In this document: piece by piece, positions 11,257 through 23,082 of the stretch
Layout: each line of letters opens with the position of its first letter
How positions within the stretch are numbered: the first letter of the stretch is position 1
The notes under the pieces: generated by a model
Databases searched by the model: none
What the model was told of the DNA's origin: nothing
The model's input: the letters and a program-made list of their open reading frames with translations, nothing else
Assembly (NCBI GenBank): GCA_963576475.1
Contig: OY754972.1
Coordinates: 32,735,056 to 32,799,055 of the forward strand
Direction of reading: 5' to 3'
Source of the DNA: Molanna angustata
Lineage: Eukaryota > Arthropoda > Insecta > Trichoptera > Molannidae
DNA: 64,000 nt
Program-made: the position numbers and the translations under genes

Positions 11257-11760
11257 TTATATAAAAATATACAGTCTTGTTCAAGATTTTCATCGCTTCT
11301 CGTTCGCATATATTTACATAAAAAATATATTAGTCTTGTTTTGATTTGCATAATCTCTCGTTCGCAAAAATATATTTTCATATAAAATATATTCAGTCTT
11401 GTTCAAGATTTTATCGTTCAAGATATATTCAAGGTTGTTCTTGTTCAAGATTTCCATCATCTTTCGTTCGCACATATATTTTACGTAAAAGTATATTCAG
11501 TCCAGTCTTGCTCATAATTAGAATTATCTCTCGTAGTTTGCATCATCTCTCGTTTGGATATGTATTTTTACGTGGAAATATAGCCAGTATTGTTCATTAT
11601 TTGAATGACATCTCGTCTTTTGTCTCGTCTCTCGTTCGAATATAATATATTTTACGTAGAAATATACCAAGTCTTGTTTATTATTCGAATTATCTCTCGT
11701 CTTTCGTATCATCTCTCGTTTGCACGTATATTTTTAAATATATTCTGTAATAAATAGTAT
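11257..11760 (+). repeat. Tandem repeat in the BEL/Pao leader, second half
   Basis: Continuation of the 58-59-bp array with CAGTCTTG..., ATYTCTCGTTCG and ATATATTTTACGTA motifs. Units are more degraded toward the gag start. Confidence 0.75.
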
Positions 11761-11838
11761 CGTATAACTTTTAGTTGACATCGTAACGTATCGTATTTCG
11801 TTCATAGATTTTTATTTGTTTAGACATTCTGTAGAAAC

Positions 11839-12631
11839 ATGGCAGCACAGTTGAAATCTGTTCAGTTTTCCATTAGTCAATTATTAGAGTTATCTTTTAA
11901 GGCATTGGAAAGAGATCAAGACATTATCAACTCTTTCAAATTGAGATTTGGAGAGCTCGAATTGATTCGTAAAAAGTTCATTGAGTGTCTCGAACTGCTA
12001 GAAGAACAGGGTTTAGAATGTGACCTTGATACTCAGATGAATTTTATTGACGCATGCTTTCAGATCAGAGAAAACTTCGCTATCTTAGAATCTGAAACTA
12101 AAATAAATTCGACATTAACTTCATTGTTGCCTCAAATTAACCTTGAATTTGGACATGGGTCCAAAGATTGTAACTCGAATTGTTCTTGTGACGAATGTAA
12201 GCCAAGACATCATAAGCTCTTGCATTTCTCGTCCGAAGCCTCCACACGTGACTGTCTATCGCAGACATCCGATGAGGAGCAGGTGGTGAATGTCATCGCC
12301 ACTTCTCATAATCAGACCAGCACTACATCGGTATTGCTGGCTACTGAAATTGTTGATGTACGAGGTCATTTTGGTAAATATAATACCCAAGTACTACTCG
12401 ATAGCGCGAGTCGGACTAATGTCGTGTCTGAAAAGTTCGTGAATAGTCACGGACTGTCTCGCCCTAAAAATCAAATCTCGTCGTTTCGTGAAATAGGTGA
12501 CACTATTTCAAATTTGAAGGAGTCTAGTACCGTCGCGGACTTCCTTATTTTGGCAAATATTTCTTCGAATATGCCGACAGCGCATATTAACATTCACAAT
12601 TGGCCGCATCATTTAATTCTAAATATTACTT
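11839..12631 (+). pseudogene. BEL/Pao gag-protease frame, internally deleted and truncated
   Basis: The ATG at 11839 opens about 264 codons before a fold-back element interrupts it. Residues 1-105 look like a helical gag N-terminus. A zinc-knuckle-like CSCDECKPRHHKLLH follows near residue 118. Then comes the protease: TSVLLATEIVDVRG and VLLDSAS, where the aspartic protease motif is normally DSGS or DTGS. The order matches BEL/Pao, but the gag part is far shorter than usual, so a large internal deletion is likely. The Gly to Ala change in the active site adds doubt that it works. Confidence 0.75.
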
Positions 12632-13429
12632 TGATATGTTATAAAAAATATAAAAATACTTGGTAATTGTTCTATTGTGTTTATTTGATTATTGACGCGT
12701 TTCGTGCAAAGCACATCGTCATAATAATGCTCTACAAGACTGAGACTAGTGGTTATATACAAAATTTACATGGCAGGTGTATAAAAATGTTGGTTTTTGA
12801 ACGGTTGAAAAGAAGTTATATAATGCAAATGAATCTATACAAATCTACGTTTTAATACTATGAATGTAGTTGGGTCACTGGTTGTAGTCCCCTGTGTCCA
12901 TTAGGCCTGTAACAAAAGGAAACGACATTGATCATATATATTCACCATTATTGAAACCGATAGGTTAGACAGACATATACCTTCCTTTGTTGTTAAATAC
13001 ATTAAGATTAAAATTAAGCTGTTTGTAATTATAACTACCAAATATCTATGAAATACATTGGTTTTAACCACACTTAAAAGATAACAATAAACCAATAAAT
13101 ACAATATTATTTACCTTTCGAATTTTACTGCTGTCGTTTCCTTTTGTTACAGGCCTAATGGACACAGGGGACTACAACCAGTGACCCAACTACATTCATA
13201 GTATTAAAACGTAGATTTGTATAGATTCATTTGCATTATATAACTTCTTTTCAACCGTTCAAAAACCAACATTTTTATACACCTGCCATGTAAATTTTGT
13301 ATATAACCACTAGTCTCAGTCTTGTAGAGCATTATTCTGACGATGTGCTTTGCACGAAACGCGTCAATAATCAAATAAACACAATAGAACAATTACCAAG
13401 TATTTTTATATTTTTTATAACATATCAAC
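12632..13429. mobile_element. Fold-back element with about 290-bp inverted arms
   Basis: The left arm (about 12632-12925) returns as its reverse complement at about 13137-13429, starting TTGATATGTTAT and ending ATAACATATCAA. The loop is about 210 bp. The arms differ at very few positions. It breaks the gag-pol frame of the BEL/Pao element. No target duplication is evident. The 62-codon frames in the arms are the same sequence read from both sides and are not genes. Confidence 0.75.
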
Positions 13430-14065
13430 GTACAATGGAGTTCTATCAAGAATTGTCGATCGACAAACTAAACTTAGCTAAATATTACTAGTTCAACAAC
13501 CAAATCGATGGTTGTATTTGATGCTTGTGCGAAACCTTCGTTTATATGTACAAAACTGGAAAAACATATCAGCGAAAATATGTTTCATCTTCGGTCGCAT
13601 AAAACCATAGTGTGCCATATTCGGTGGCATAACTTCATGTTTACAGTTGACATTCGTCAAATATATAAACAAAATACATTCGCACCAGACTTTCATAATT
13701 GTCAACACATTATTTGTCGGGACTTTTCTGATAAATGCCTTGAAATGTGTACGAAACTTATAATATTATCGTATATTAATGGTCGAGTATTTCATCTTCT
13801 AAGTTTTCCAACATTTGACACCTCAATATCGTTTATCGCGATATTTATTATGCAATCATCTTTTAAATTAAAACTCGCGTCCAGTCAAGACAATATTGAA
13901 ATTTTGAAAATTGATATGTGGAATAAATTTAACTCTCAATTCTCATCGTTACTTCGTATACAAATTGATAGGTATACGAATACTTCATCGAAACATCGCT
14001 ATTTAGGTAGTTCATACTCATCGAAAATTGGTTATTGCGTTTTTTTTGTATTTTGTCGTCGTTAG
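13430..14065 (+). pseudogene. BEL/Pao pol remnant (reverse transcriptase, RNase H traces)
   Basis: The frame 13508-14065 opens with VVFDACAK, matching the BEL/Pao VVFDASAK motif. Next is FTVDIRQIYKQ, matching the F.ADI.KMYRQ strand that carries the first catalytic Asp, then CQHIICRDFSD in place of ..QRILWRD. The later part (HLLSFPTFDTSISF, LKLASSQDNIEILK) resembles the RNase H-like region after a deletion. The YVDD segment and integrase are absent. Confidence 0.65.
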
Positions 14066-14229
14066 TAAAAACATATTTGGTCATACATTTTTACCGTCGT
14101 TGAAGCAACGTACAATTGCATGGTGTCGTCGTCCCATTCTTTCTATCAAATCTCATCTCGATGAATTTATTTCATCATTGGATATCTCTGATCATCGTTG
14201 CTTGTATCGTTTCGTGTCTTCTTTGTTTG

Positions 14230-15060
14230 AAATTATCGTTTGTTGGTGTCCAATCGGGACACAATTCGTTCATGGGTATTTTAAGTTCTTGGTTTACTTT
14301 AAGTATCTATTATTTTGTTTCGTTTGTTGGTGTCCAATAGGGACATAATTCATCCTTAGGTAGTTGTTGGTTTACTTTAAGTACATATTATTTTGTTTCG
14401 TTTGTTGGTGTCCAATAGGGACATAATTCCTTCATAGGTATTTTAAGTTGTTGGTTTACTTTAAATACCTACCTATTATTTTGTTTCGTTTGTTGGTGTC
14501 CAATAGGGACATAATCATTCTTAGGTATTTTTAAGTTGTTGGTTTCAACATTTGGTTATTTGTTCACATTATACACTACTTGTATTTTCGCATTTTCGTG
14601 TCCAATAGGGACGTATTCGTTGCTAGGTGTTCTTAATTACTTTGAACTTCGAGTACCTACTGTTTCGTTTGGTTAGTTTACGTCCAATCGGGACATACCG
14701 TATTCGTCGCTAGGTATTTAAATGCCTATTGTTTTGTATTGTTATTTCGCGTCCCATCGGGACATAATACATCATCATTGTTAAGTATTCTTGAATTATT
14801 TGCTAATTTAAAAACCTACCTTTTACTTTATTGTTTCGTTGTCTCGTGTCCAATCGGGACATACCTACTGATTGTTTGTTATTCGTTTTCTTTTCGATAT
14901 ATTGTATATTACTTTGTTTATCGTCTCGTATCCATTGGGGACATTCTTCGTTTTTTCTTTTACATGTCCAATTGGGACCTATTGTATCGTATTTGAAAAC
15001 CTCGGTTCGTTTAGCATGTCCAATTGGGACTTTATCGTTTAGTTTTTGTCGATTTCGTGT
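14230..15060 (+). repeat. GTCC-motif array near the BEL/Pao 3' end
   Basis: Eleven copies of GTCCAATAGGGACATA or close variants, at about 14250, 14332, 14410, 14498, 14600, 14682, 14751, 14848, 14928, 14965 and 15018. The first copies lie in units of about 80 bp (TTTGTTGGT...TTTACTTTAA); later ones are more irregular. Each motif is a short imperfect palindrome (GTCC...GGAC). Not coding. Confidence 0.8.
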
Positions 15061-15151
15061 CTCCCCCTGTGAGACTATTCGATTGTGGTGGGAATGGACA
15101 TGGGAGTGACAACAGTCGATTTTTGATTAGAAAGGAGCTTTCAGCCTCTTT

Positions 15152-15164
15152 CTGCCCGGGGGAA
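15152..15164 (+). promoter_or_regulatory. Polypurine-type plus-strand priming site
   Basis: The run CCCGGGGGAA ends immediately at the 3' LTR, the expected place for plus-strand primer formation in LTR elements. Confidence 0.6.
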
Positions 15165-15600
15165 TGTTCGGTTCCGTATTTACTTTTGGCGTGAATACAA
15201 ATTACCTGTCTTGTTCCTTCCCCCTTCCCTTCCATGTAACTGCTTTGTTCCGTTCCTGCTACACACCAATTAGTACTTGTCCGCACGCGGCCTCTAGCGG
15301 ATGTCAATTCGGACTTCGTTGCCGGCGTCGACCATACAGGTGCCCGTTGTGGGAAGCATCATCGTGTAGTGCTGTGCCCCGGCATATAGACTGCATATAT
15401 TTCGTTCGGACTGGATGAGAGATCGAGGCGAGGATTTCTTCTGTACTGGTAGGTGATTTCCTTTCTCGATCCATTTCTTTTATCCTATTATTTACCTCGT
15501 CGCTGTGAATAACGCGCCGTGACAAGTGCAATTATTTAATTTTCGTATACAGTCCACTGATCTTTTAGCCCAGGTTGCAACCGCGATTTCGGCGCTAACA
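15165..15600 (+). repeat. 3' LTR of the BEL/Pao element
   Basis: Same length as the 5' LTR, TG...CA ends, followed by the target duplication ATATC. It differs from the 5' LTR at about five sites. Confidence 0.92.
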
Positions 15601-15605
15601 ATATC

Positions 15606-16310
15606 ATAGTCGTTGCCTAAAATTTCCATATGTATTTCCTGAGTCTTAGTTTTCAGTTCTCTAACATTCTGAAGAAAACCGATAAACCCATTGCGTGTTA
15701 ACTGAGTGTATAACTGAGTGTTAACTGAGAGAAGTATTAAATTATAATGTATTAAGAGAATTTAGGTCTCTGATTTCAATTATTGGGCACTTTTCGTTTT
15801 TTCTTGTAAGAATTTTGCCGTTGTTGATCCATACAAATTTTATGTCCTATTCCTTAGCTATCAGTCTAGTTTTAGCATGCAACGATTTGAATAATGGAGA
15901 TAAGTGCTCGCCAATATATATAGGGTCTTTACTTTTGTGTCCCAGATGTGACTGATTAAGTGATTAAGTTTGTTGGACTCGTTGTTCCTGTTGAAAGCTT
16001 TTACAGAAAGCAGAAATTGGTCACGAATCCGAGGATTGGGTAACTCAACCACTACATTTCTCGGCCTACTGGATTCCTTCTGCATGTGTTGAACCTTATG
16101 GCAAGCTAACACTTATTCTGTCTTTACAGCAAAACCAACCACCTGTCCAATTTGTTTGACAGTGTCTATCAGATTCTCGGCCTTGTTTTCAGTGATCTGT
16201 TGGATTTCGATATTGTTTTGCCTTTGTCGTTGCTCCATCAGATTCACTCTGTGCTCTAATATACGATTACTCTCAAGGAGGGCTTCGTTCTCTGCCTTTA
16301 CTAGATTCAT
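15606..16310 (-). pseudogene. L0 ORF1 and start of ORF2
   Basis: In coding order from the right: a coiled-coil ORF1 N-terminus (Leu/Glu/Arg-rich, RQRQNNIEI), a frameshift, then RPRNVVVELPNPRIRDQFL and, after another shift, KFVWINNGKILTRKN and IIEIRDLNSL, the L1-like ORF1 core and tail. Next is the start of ORF2 (QNVRELKTKTQEIHMEILG), cut by the BEL/Pao element. Several shifts and a stop make it dead. Confidence 0.7.
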
Positions 16311-16403
16311 CTAATTTAATTGAGTTTCCATCATTTTATTCATCCTATCGTACTAATATCGTACGTAATATGACATGTGAACCAATTAAGTTTACAAATA
16401 TTA

Positions 16404-17217
16404 TCCAACTGTCGATTCGTTCATGATAATTCAATTCTCTTAATAAATCGACATTATTAAGCCAAGATGCGTGAACGAAGGAAAATTTTATATGGTGTAG
16501 TGGACTTTTTGCAAGCTAATAACATCAACTAGAGGCTTCGCAGCATATATGTTCCCCATACATGGATTTACTCAGAATTCGGAGTAGAACATTTTATGTG
16601 AGTTTTGTGTGTGTGTGTGTCTGTGTGTCTGTCTGTGTGTGTGGTGTGTGTCCGTCCCCCCCTTATAACTTTTGATCCGCTCAATTTACAGAGCCCAATT
16701 TTTTAGAATATATAAACAGTTATAAGCCTACAAAACTTTTATACTCAGAATTGTGAATTTTTGTTTCAGTCAGGGGTCATCAACTTTTGAATTTTTGATT
16801 TATTTTTCCATATATCTCAGAAACCTAGAACGCTGCTAGAACGCTGCTAGTAAAAGCTAGAACTGCTAGCTAGCTGCTAGTAAAAGCTAGAACGCTGAAA
16901 ATTGGTATAAACATAGACAAATACAATGTCTCAAACTATTTTTTTTTTTAAATTCCAGGGTTTCTCAAACATTTTTTATTAAGAAAAATATTTTTTTTAT
17001 GATAAATTTATGAGTTACTGCCTATCTTTCCAATTTTTTTTTAAATATCGAAAAAAGCCGAAAGACCCCAACTATAAAATTTAATTTTCTATAAAAAATA
17101 TTAGCATTGTATTAGCACATCTAAATTTTTTTTTAACAATTTTTATAAAAATTGAATTTAGTGACGACATTGCTTCATATAATTTGTATGGAAGTAGCCT
17201 ACTCACAATATCTAAGA
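16404..17217 (+). mobile_element. Helitron-like copy, 3' end lost
   Basis: Plus-oriented, starting TCCAACTGTCGA with diverged 5' stem sequence, then the GT tract (16605-16650) and the conserved AT-rich body. It stops before the terminal hairpin, where a minus-oriented copy begins. A local CTAGCTGCTAGTAAAAGC duplication lies near 16830-16890. Confidence 0.75.
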
Positions 17218-18220
17218 CTAGTTGCATGTAACACATGAGATCCAACTATCGATAGCGATAGTATGTATAGTTGAAGAATAAGAATCAAACTATAAACCCA
17301 TAAATCCAAATTATTGAAAATTTTAACACATGTTGGTATGTATGTCAAGATAGGACAGTATGGAGGTCAGTCCTGTTTTCCTACCCGAAATATGAAAACA
17401 GCATGATGGTTCTGTATGTATGTTTGGAAATTAAGTACCTATCAAACTATTAAGTCTTCTTACATATTGTGTATAGGCGACTGCCCTACAAATAAATTGT
17501 ATGAAGCAATGTCGTCACTACAATCATTTTTTATAAAAATTGTTAAAAAAAGTTTGAGATGTGCTAATACCATGATGATATTTTTTATAGAAAATTAAAC
17601 TATCTAGTTGGAGTGTTTCGGCTTTTTTCGATATTTAAAAAAAAATGAATATATAGGCAGTTTAACTCATAAATTTATCATAAAAAAATACTTTTCTTAA
17701 TAAAAAATGTTTGAGAAACCCTGGAATTTTTTTGAAAAAACTTATTTGAGATTTTGTATTTCTCTATGTTTGTACCAATTTTCAGCGTTCTAGCTTTTAT
17801 GGTTTCTGAGATATATGGAAAAATAAAATAAAAATTCTAAAGTTGATAACCCCTGACTGAAACAAAAATTCAAAATTCCGAGTATAAAAGTTTTGTAGGC
17901 CTGTAACTGTTTATATATTCTGAAATTTAAGGCTCTGTAAATTGAGCGGATCAAAAGTTATAAGGGGGGGACGGACACACACACACACACACAGACACAC
18001 ACACACACAGACACACACACACACACAGACACACGAAATGTTCTACTCCGAATTCTGAGTAAATCCGTGTATGGAACATATATGCTGCGAAGCCTCTAAG
18101 TTGGTGTTTTTTGACTTCAAAGTTGGAAAAGCCGTGAAAAAAGTAGACCTCTGCATACAATTCTCGCGTATCATGGCTTGAAACATTGTCGATATGTTAA
18201 GAGAACAAAGTTCTCCTGAA
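17218..18220 (-). mobile_element. Helitron-like copy, nearly full, 5' tip lost
   Basis: Minus-oriented: the CTAG end is at 17218 with the hairpin next to it, and the AC tract at about 17973-18033. It stops in the 5' stem, where the next copy starts with its own CTAG, meaning a later copy landed in its 5' end. Confidence 0.8.
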
Positions 18221-18546
18221 CTAGTTGCATGTAACACATGAGATCCAACTGTCGACAGCGATAGTATGTATAGTTGAAGAATAAGTACCAAACCCATAAA
18301 TACAGTTTATTTATTATTTTATGATATTTAGTTTTCTATACAACACATGTACCTAGGTAGTCAAGATAGGATAGTATGGAGGTCAGTCTTTTTTTCCTAC
18401 CCGGAATATGAAAACAGCATGATGGTATATGTATATTGTATGTTTAGAGATGAAGTATCAAACTATTGTCTTCTTTGATATTGTGTATAGGTGACTACCA
18501 TACAAATTGTATGAAGCGATGTCGTCACTAAATTCAATTTTTATAA
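18221..18546 (-). mobile_element. Helitron-like 3' fragment, probably continued at 25581-26218
   Basis: The 3' third of a copy, from CTAG to the conserved TAAATTCAATTTTTATA block, where another copy begins. The body after this point resumes at 25581, after a loss of roughly 90 bp. Confidence 0.65.
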
Positions 18547-19355
18547 CTAGTTGCATGTAACACATGAGATCCAACTGTCGACAGCGATAGTATGTATAGT
18601 TGAAGAATAAGTACCAAACCCATAAATACAAATTATTTATTATTTTATTTATTATTTTATGATATTTAGTTTTCTATACAACACATGTACCTAGGTAGTC
18701 AAGATAGGATAGTATGGAGGTCAGTCTTTTTTTCCTACCCGGAATATGAAAACAGCATGATGGTATATGTATATTGTATGTTTAGAGATGAAGTATCAAA
18801 CTATTAAGTCTTCTTTGATATTGTGTATAGGTGACTACCATACAAATTGTATGAAGCGATGTCGTCACTAAATTCAATTTTATAAAAATTGTTAAAAAAA
18901 ATTTGAGATGTACTGCTACAATGTTAATATTTTTTATATAAAATTAAATTATCTAGTTGGGGTGTTTCGGCTTTTTTCGATATTTAAAAAAAAATGGAAA
19001 TATAGGCAGTTAAACTCATAAATTTATCTTAAAAAAAATTATTTCTTAATAAAAAATGTTTGAGAAACCCTGGAATTTTTTTGAAAAAACTAATTTGAGA
19101 TTTTGTATTTGTCTATGTTTATACCAATTTTCAGCGTTCTAGCTTTTATGGTTTCTGAGATATAGGGAAAAATAAAATAAAAATTCAAAAGTTGATAACC
19201 CCTGACTGAAACAAAAATTCAAAATTCCGAGTATAAAAGTTTTGTAGGCCTGTAACTGTTTATATATTCTGAAATTTTAGGCTCTGTAAATTGAGCGGAT
19301 CAAAAGTTATAAGGGGGGGACGGACACACACACACACACACAGACATACACACAG

Positions 19356-19387
<32 letters not shown>

Positions 19388-19541
19388 ACACACACACACA
19401 CACACACAGACACACGAAATGTTCTACTCCGAATTCTGAGTAAATCCGTGTATGGAACATATATGCTGCGAAGGCTCTAAGTTGGTGTTTTTTGACTTCA
19501 AAGTTGGAAAAGCCGTGAAAAAAGTAGACCTCTCCATACAA
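18547..19541 (-). mobile_element. Helitron-like copy split by a composite segment; 5' tip at 25505-25580
   Basis: From CTAG to CTCTCCATACAA. The missing 5' tip (TTCTCGCGTATTC...TTGGA) stands at 25505-25580, so the segment 19542-25504 sits inside this copy. Confidence 0.7.
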
Positions 19542-19790
19542 TAGGCGTGATGACAGTAAGAAAAAATCATTGAAATTATGATTTTATTAGATAAAATATG
19601 TTATAAAGATTTGAAAAAATATATTTATTTTCATTTTAAAAGAGCGAATAATATTAATATTATTAAAATAAAAATACAAAATACGTTTGTCCGCCATTTT
19701 ATGTGAAACACCAATCAGAGCGCATGACGTCACCATATTGTCACTGTCAATTGTGTTTGTTACTGTCAACTGTTGTGTTGTTCGAAATGG
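19542..19790 (+). repeat. Interspersed repeat, copy 1
   Basis: Starts TAGGCGTGATGAC, then a GTAAGAAAAAATCATTGAAA block, an AT-rich centre, and TCCGCCATTTTATGTG...CAATCAGAGCGCATGACGTCA. The same order occurs at 20176-20400. No coding. It may be a MITE or SINE family. Confidence 0.6.
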
Positions 19791-20175
19791 CTATTTTTTT
19801 CATAACAAGCTATATGGAATATGCTGCTTATTTTTAACATGCTATTTTTATTTATTGATTTATTTGGTTTATTTGGGACAATAAACCAAATAATATCGCT
19901 ATCCGCTCTATTGAATCGTTGACGCATCTGTTATAACACGCACCGAGTATTGTAACGTGGTGGAGAATATTTAACGTTTCAGAAATAAATAACTTGGTGG
20001 CTTTCATTGCTTGATTATAAAATAAAATGATGTAATTATATTGTTTGTGGGAGTTGTACAGTGTTACATGAGGTTGAAATGGAAATACACAATGTATTAT
20101 GATGAATCTAATATACATATGGGATAACTGTTATGATTCATATACATATTATGATTAATATATTAAAATATGTAA

Positions 20176-20400
20176 TAGGTGTGATGACTGTAAGAAAAAA
20201 ATCATTGAAATTATGATTTTAAAAAATAAAATAGGTTATAAAAATTTAAAAAATGTTTTTTTTTTAATTTATAGGAGTGAATAATAATAATATTATAAAT
20301 ATAAAAATACAAAATGTGTTAGTCCGCCATTTTATGAGAAAAAACAATCAGAGCGCACGACGTCATAGTATGGTCGCGTCAATTCTTCTGATAGTCTTCA
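20176..20400 (+). repeat. Interspersed repeat, copy 2
   Basis: Same layout as copy 1 in the same orientation, starting TAGGTGTGATGAC and ending around AGAGCGCACGACGTCA. The two copies are roughly 80% alike by eye. Confidence 0.6.
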
Positions 20401-20576
20401 ATACAATATACGCATTAATTGTCGGTCTGGACTATGTTTATTTTGGTGTTATCGATATATTAATATTTTAATTAGATACTTAAAACTAAAACAAATTAAA
20501 TATAAATGGAACAAGTATTCATCAAAGCAAATAGTTTCAATTTACCTAGATACTCGCCTACCTATCGGGGGACACT

Positions 20577-21166
20577 ATGGGCCGGTATTACAGTGTCAGT
20601 TTAAGAGCTAAACTCAAGTTTTACAAAAATATAGCGTATTACAGTGTCCGTTTAGACCTAATCTTCCCTCAAATACGTCACTAAAACGACAAATATTTAA
20701 CTCAACATTTCTGGCAGATTAAGTACTTAACTGTGAGTCAACTGTCATTTGCTAGGCAACTCGTGTAGTTTCAGTTTCTATCACTAGAGGCGTTAGGCAA
20801 CGTGTGTAGTTTCAGTGTTGTATCGAAGGTGGCGCCACACAACAAAACAAACTGACAGCCGTATTGAAACGAACACGGGCATTTAAAAGCATTATTTTGG
20901 TGAAAAAAATTAAATTTACCATGTTGGATAATAAAACAATGGTATTTAAAGTCGTAGCGTCCCGTTTTGTATTTCGTATTATTTGAGGTTATTTAAATTT
21001 GACAGATAATAACCACAGAAAAAGTGAAATATGTCTATAATTGAAGATTTAGTAACTGACATGTCATATTGCACTGTAATAATGAAATGGATTCAATCTC
21101 CCCTTAACATTAATCTTGAGTTTGGCAAACTCAATGAGTTGAGGGCCGACTGTAATATCGGGCCTA
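20577..21166. mobile_element. Possible MITE with GGCCSGTATTACAGT ends
   Basis: The left end GGGCCGGTATTACAGT and the right end ACTGTAATATCGGGCC are imperfect inverted repeats of about 18 bp. The phrase GTATTACAGTGTC also repeats just inside the left end. No frame and no clear target duplication. Confidence 0.4.
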
Positions 21167-22068
21167 TGTTAATTGTATTTTGTATGTAACTTAGTTTTTA
21201 TTGAATAAATAAATAAATAATGAACGCTCGCAACGTATGGTAAACTAATTTAGTTTTAGTATTCTAAAATTTTGTCACGCGATGGTGAGCTGACGAACGT
21301 TCGACATGTTATGATGCTGGTCACTGCCAAACTAAACTAGCAAGCTATATTTTTTTCATGCAATGAAGCGATTTGCGAAACGACGGCGATTACGCGAAGC
21401 ATGCGTTTTAAAACATCGTTACAATTTTAGCAGCATACGAATTATTACATAGCGCTCGTTATTTGTATTGTGTTCATAACAAGCTATATTTATCTGCTAT
21501 CGTTATTTTTAGCAATAGCAGCCATAGTAGTTATTTTTCTGCCTGTCTTAACTACTCTTAACTAGAATGGAACTTTTGATGGTCGGATATTTCTTTGCGT
21601 CGAACAAAGACTTTTGTTCATCAGAATTTCGAAACGTAAAAACTTAATAATAAGTACATATAAGTACTTTATTTATCTGTAATTTAAATACAACTTACAT
21701 CTCGAAAATCGATAAAATATGCTCCTTCTTCTCTCTACATTATGTGTTCATAAGCTAAAAACATACGCGGGAAACTTATGATGGCCTATTTTGACGTTTG
21801 GACATTAATGAAGTTCTTTATATGCTTATTGCCTAAATAATGGTAAATATTATATTATTGAGAGCTAAAAGTGGGGGAACAAATACTGTACTTCATTGTA
21901 AACGCGTACTTAATAAAATTCACTTGTGTCTCGCCGTGCGAAATTTAATCACTTATTTCTCTTTTTTTTCGCGTGGGACGAAAACAAATACCTCAGTAGG
22001 TGTTTTTTTCGTCGTGTTTGTACATTTAGGGACCGCACAATACTTATGCACTTTTGAATTGATTATAA
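21167..22068. other. Region with no recognised feature
   Basis: Mixed AT-rich sequence with an (AATA)n run near 21205. I see no gene, RNA or terminal repeat. Confidence 0.4.
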
Positions 22069-23082
22069 CTAGTTGCATGTAACACATGAGATCCAACTGT
22101 CGATAGCGATAGTATGTATAGTTGAAGAATATGTACCAAACTATAAACCCATAAATACAAATTATTGAATATTTTCAGATATTTTGTTTTCTATACAACA
22201 TATGTAGGTATGTATGTCAAGATAGGATAGTATGGAGGAAGATCCTTTTTTCCTACCCAGAATATGAAAATAGCATGATGGTATGTATGTTTGTTTGGAG
22301 ATGAAGTATCAAACTATTAAGTCTTCTTACATATTGTGTATAGGCGACTGCCATACAAAATGTATGAAGCGATGTCGTCACTAAATTCAATTTTTAAAAA
22401 AATTGTTAAAAAAAAATTGAGATCTTCTACTACAATGTTAATATTTTTTATAGAAAATTAAATTATCTAGTTGGGGTGTTTCGGCTTTTTTCGATAATTG
22501 TAAAAGTTTTGGAAATATAGGCAGTTAAACTCATAAATTTATCATAAAAAAAATATTTTTCTTAATAAAAAATGTTTGAGAAACCCTGGAATTTTTTTGA
22601 AAAAACTAATTTGAGATTTTGTATTTTTCTATGTTTGTACCAATTTTCAGCGTTCTAGCGTTTATGGTTTCTGAGATATATGGAAAAATAAAATAAAAAT
22701 TCAAAAGTTGATAACCCCTGACTGAAACAAAAATTCAAAATTCCGAGTATAAAAGTTTTGTAGGCCTGTAACTGTTTATATATTCTGAAATTTTAGGCTC
22801 TGTAAATTGAGCGGATCAAAAGTTATAAGGGGGGGACGGACACACAGACACACACACAGACACACAGACACACACACACACAGACACACACACAGACACA
22901 CACACACACAGACACACGAAATGTTCTACTCCGAATTCTGAGTAAATCCGTGTATGGAACATATATGCTGCGAAGCCTCTAAGTTGGTGTTTTTTGACTT
23001 CAAAGTTGGAAAAGCCGTGAAAAAAGTAGACCTCTCCATACAATTCTCGCGTATTCTGGCTTGATACATTGTCGATATGTTA
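22069..23082 (-). mobile_element. Helitron-like copy A, split; 5' tip at 25214-25250
   Basis: CTAG end at 22069, AC/AGAC tract at about 22838-22917, stops at CGATATGTTA. The missing tip (AGAGAACAAAGTTC...TTGGA) is found at 25214-25250. Copies B and C lie in between, so they landed inside A at a T/T site. Confidence 0.8.

Larger units (their letters stand above)
8392..15600 (+). mobile_element. BEL/Pao LTR retrotransposon, complete ends, defective coding
   Basis: Two 436-bp LTRs bound a 6.3-kb interior, with TG...CA ends and the 5-bp duplication ATATC at 8387-8391 and 15601-15605. The host frame (L0 endonuclease, ...GNDYD to IICLTET) is restored across the site, so this is a genuine insertion. 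About five differences between the LTRs (near 1%) indicate a recent event. The interior has a long leader with 58-bp repeats, a shortened gag-protease frame, RT/RNase H relics and a 3' zone with a recurring GTCC-motif. No integrase or envelope frame is recognisable. Confidence 0.9.

Noticed and set aside
11524..11712. Small frames in the BEL/Pao leader, also 9703-10336
   Set aside because: They follow the 58-bp tandem repeat and precede the gag start; no protein family fits.
12667..13392. Duplicated 62-codon gene read from both strands
   Set aside because: It is the inverted arms of one fold-back element, with no motif.
13508..14065. A functional BEL/Pao polymerase
   Set aside because: The YVDD segment and integrase are absent and the frame is internally deleted.
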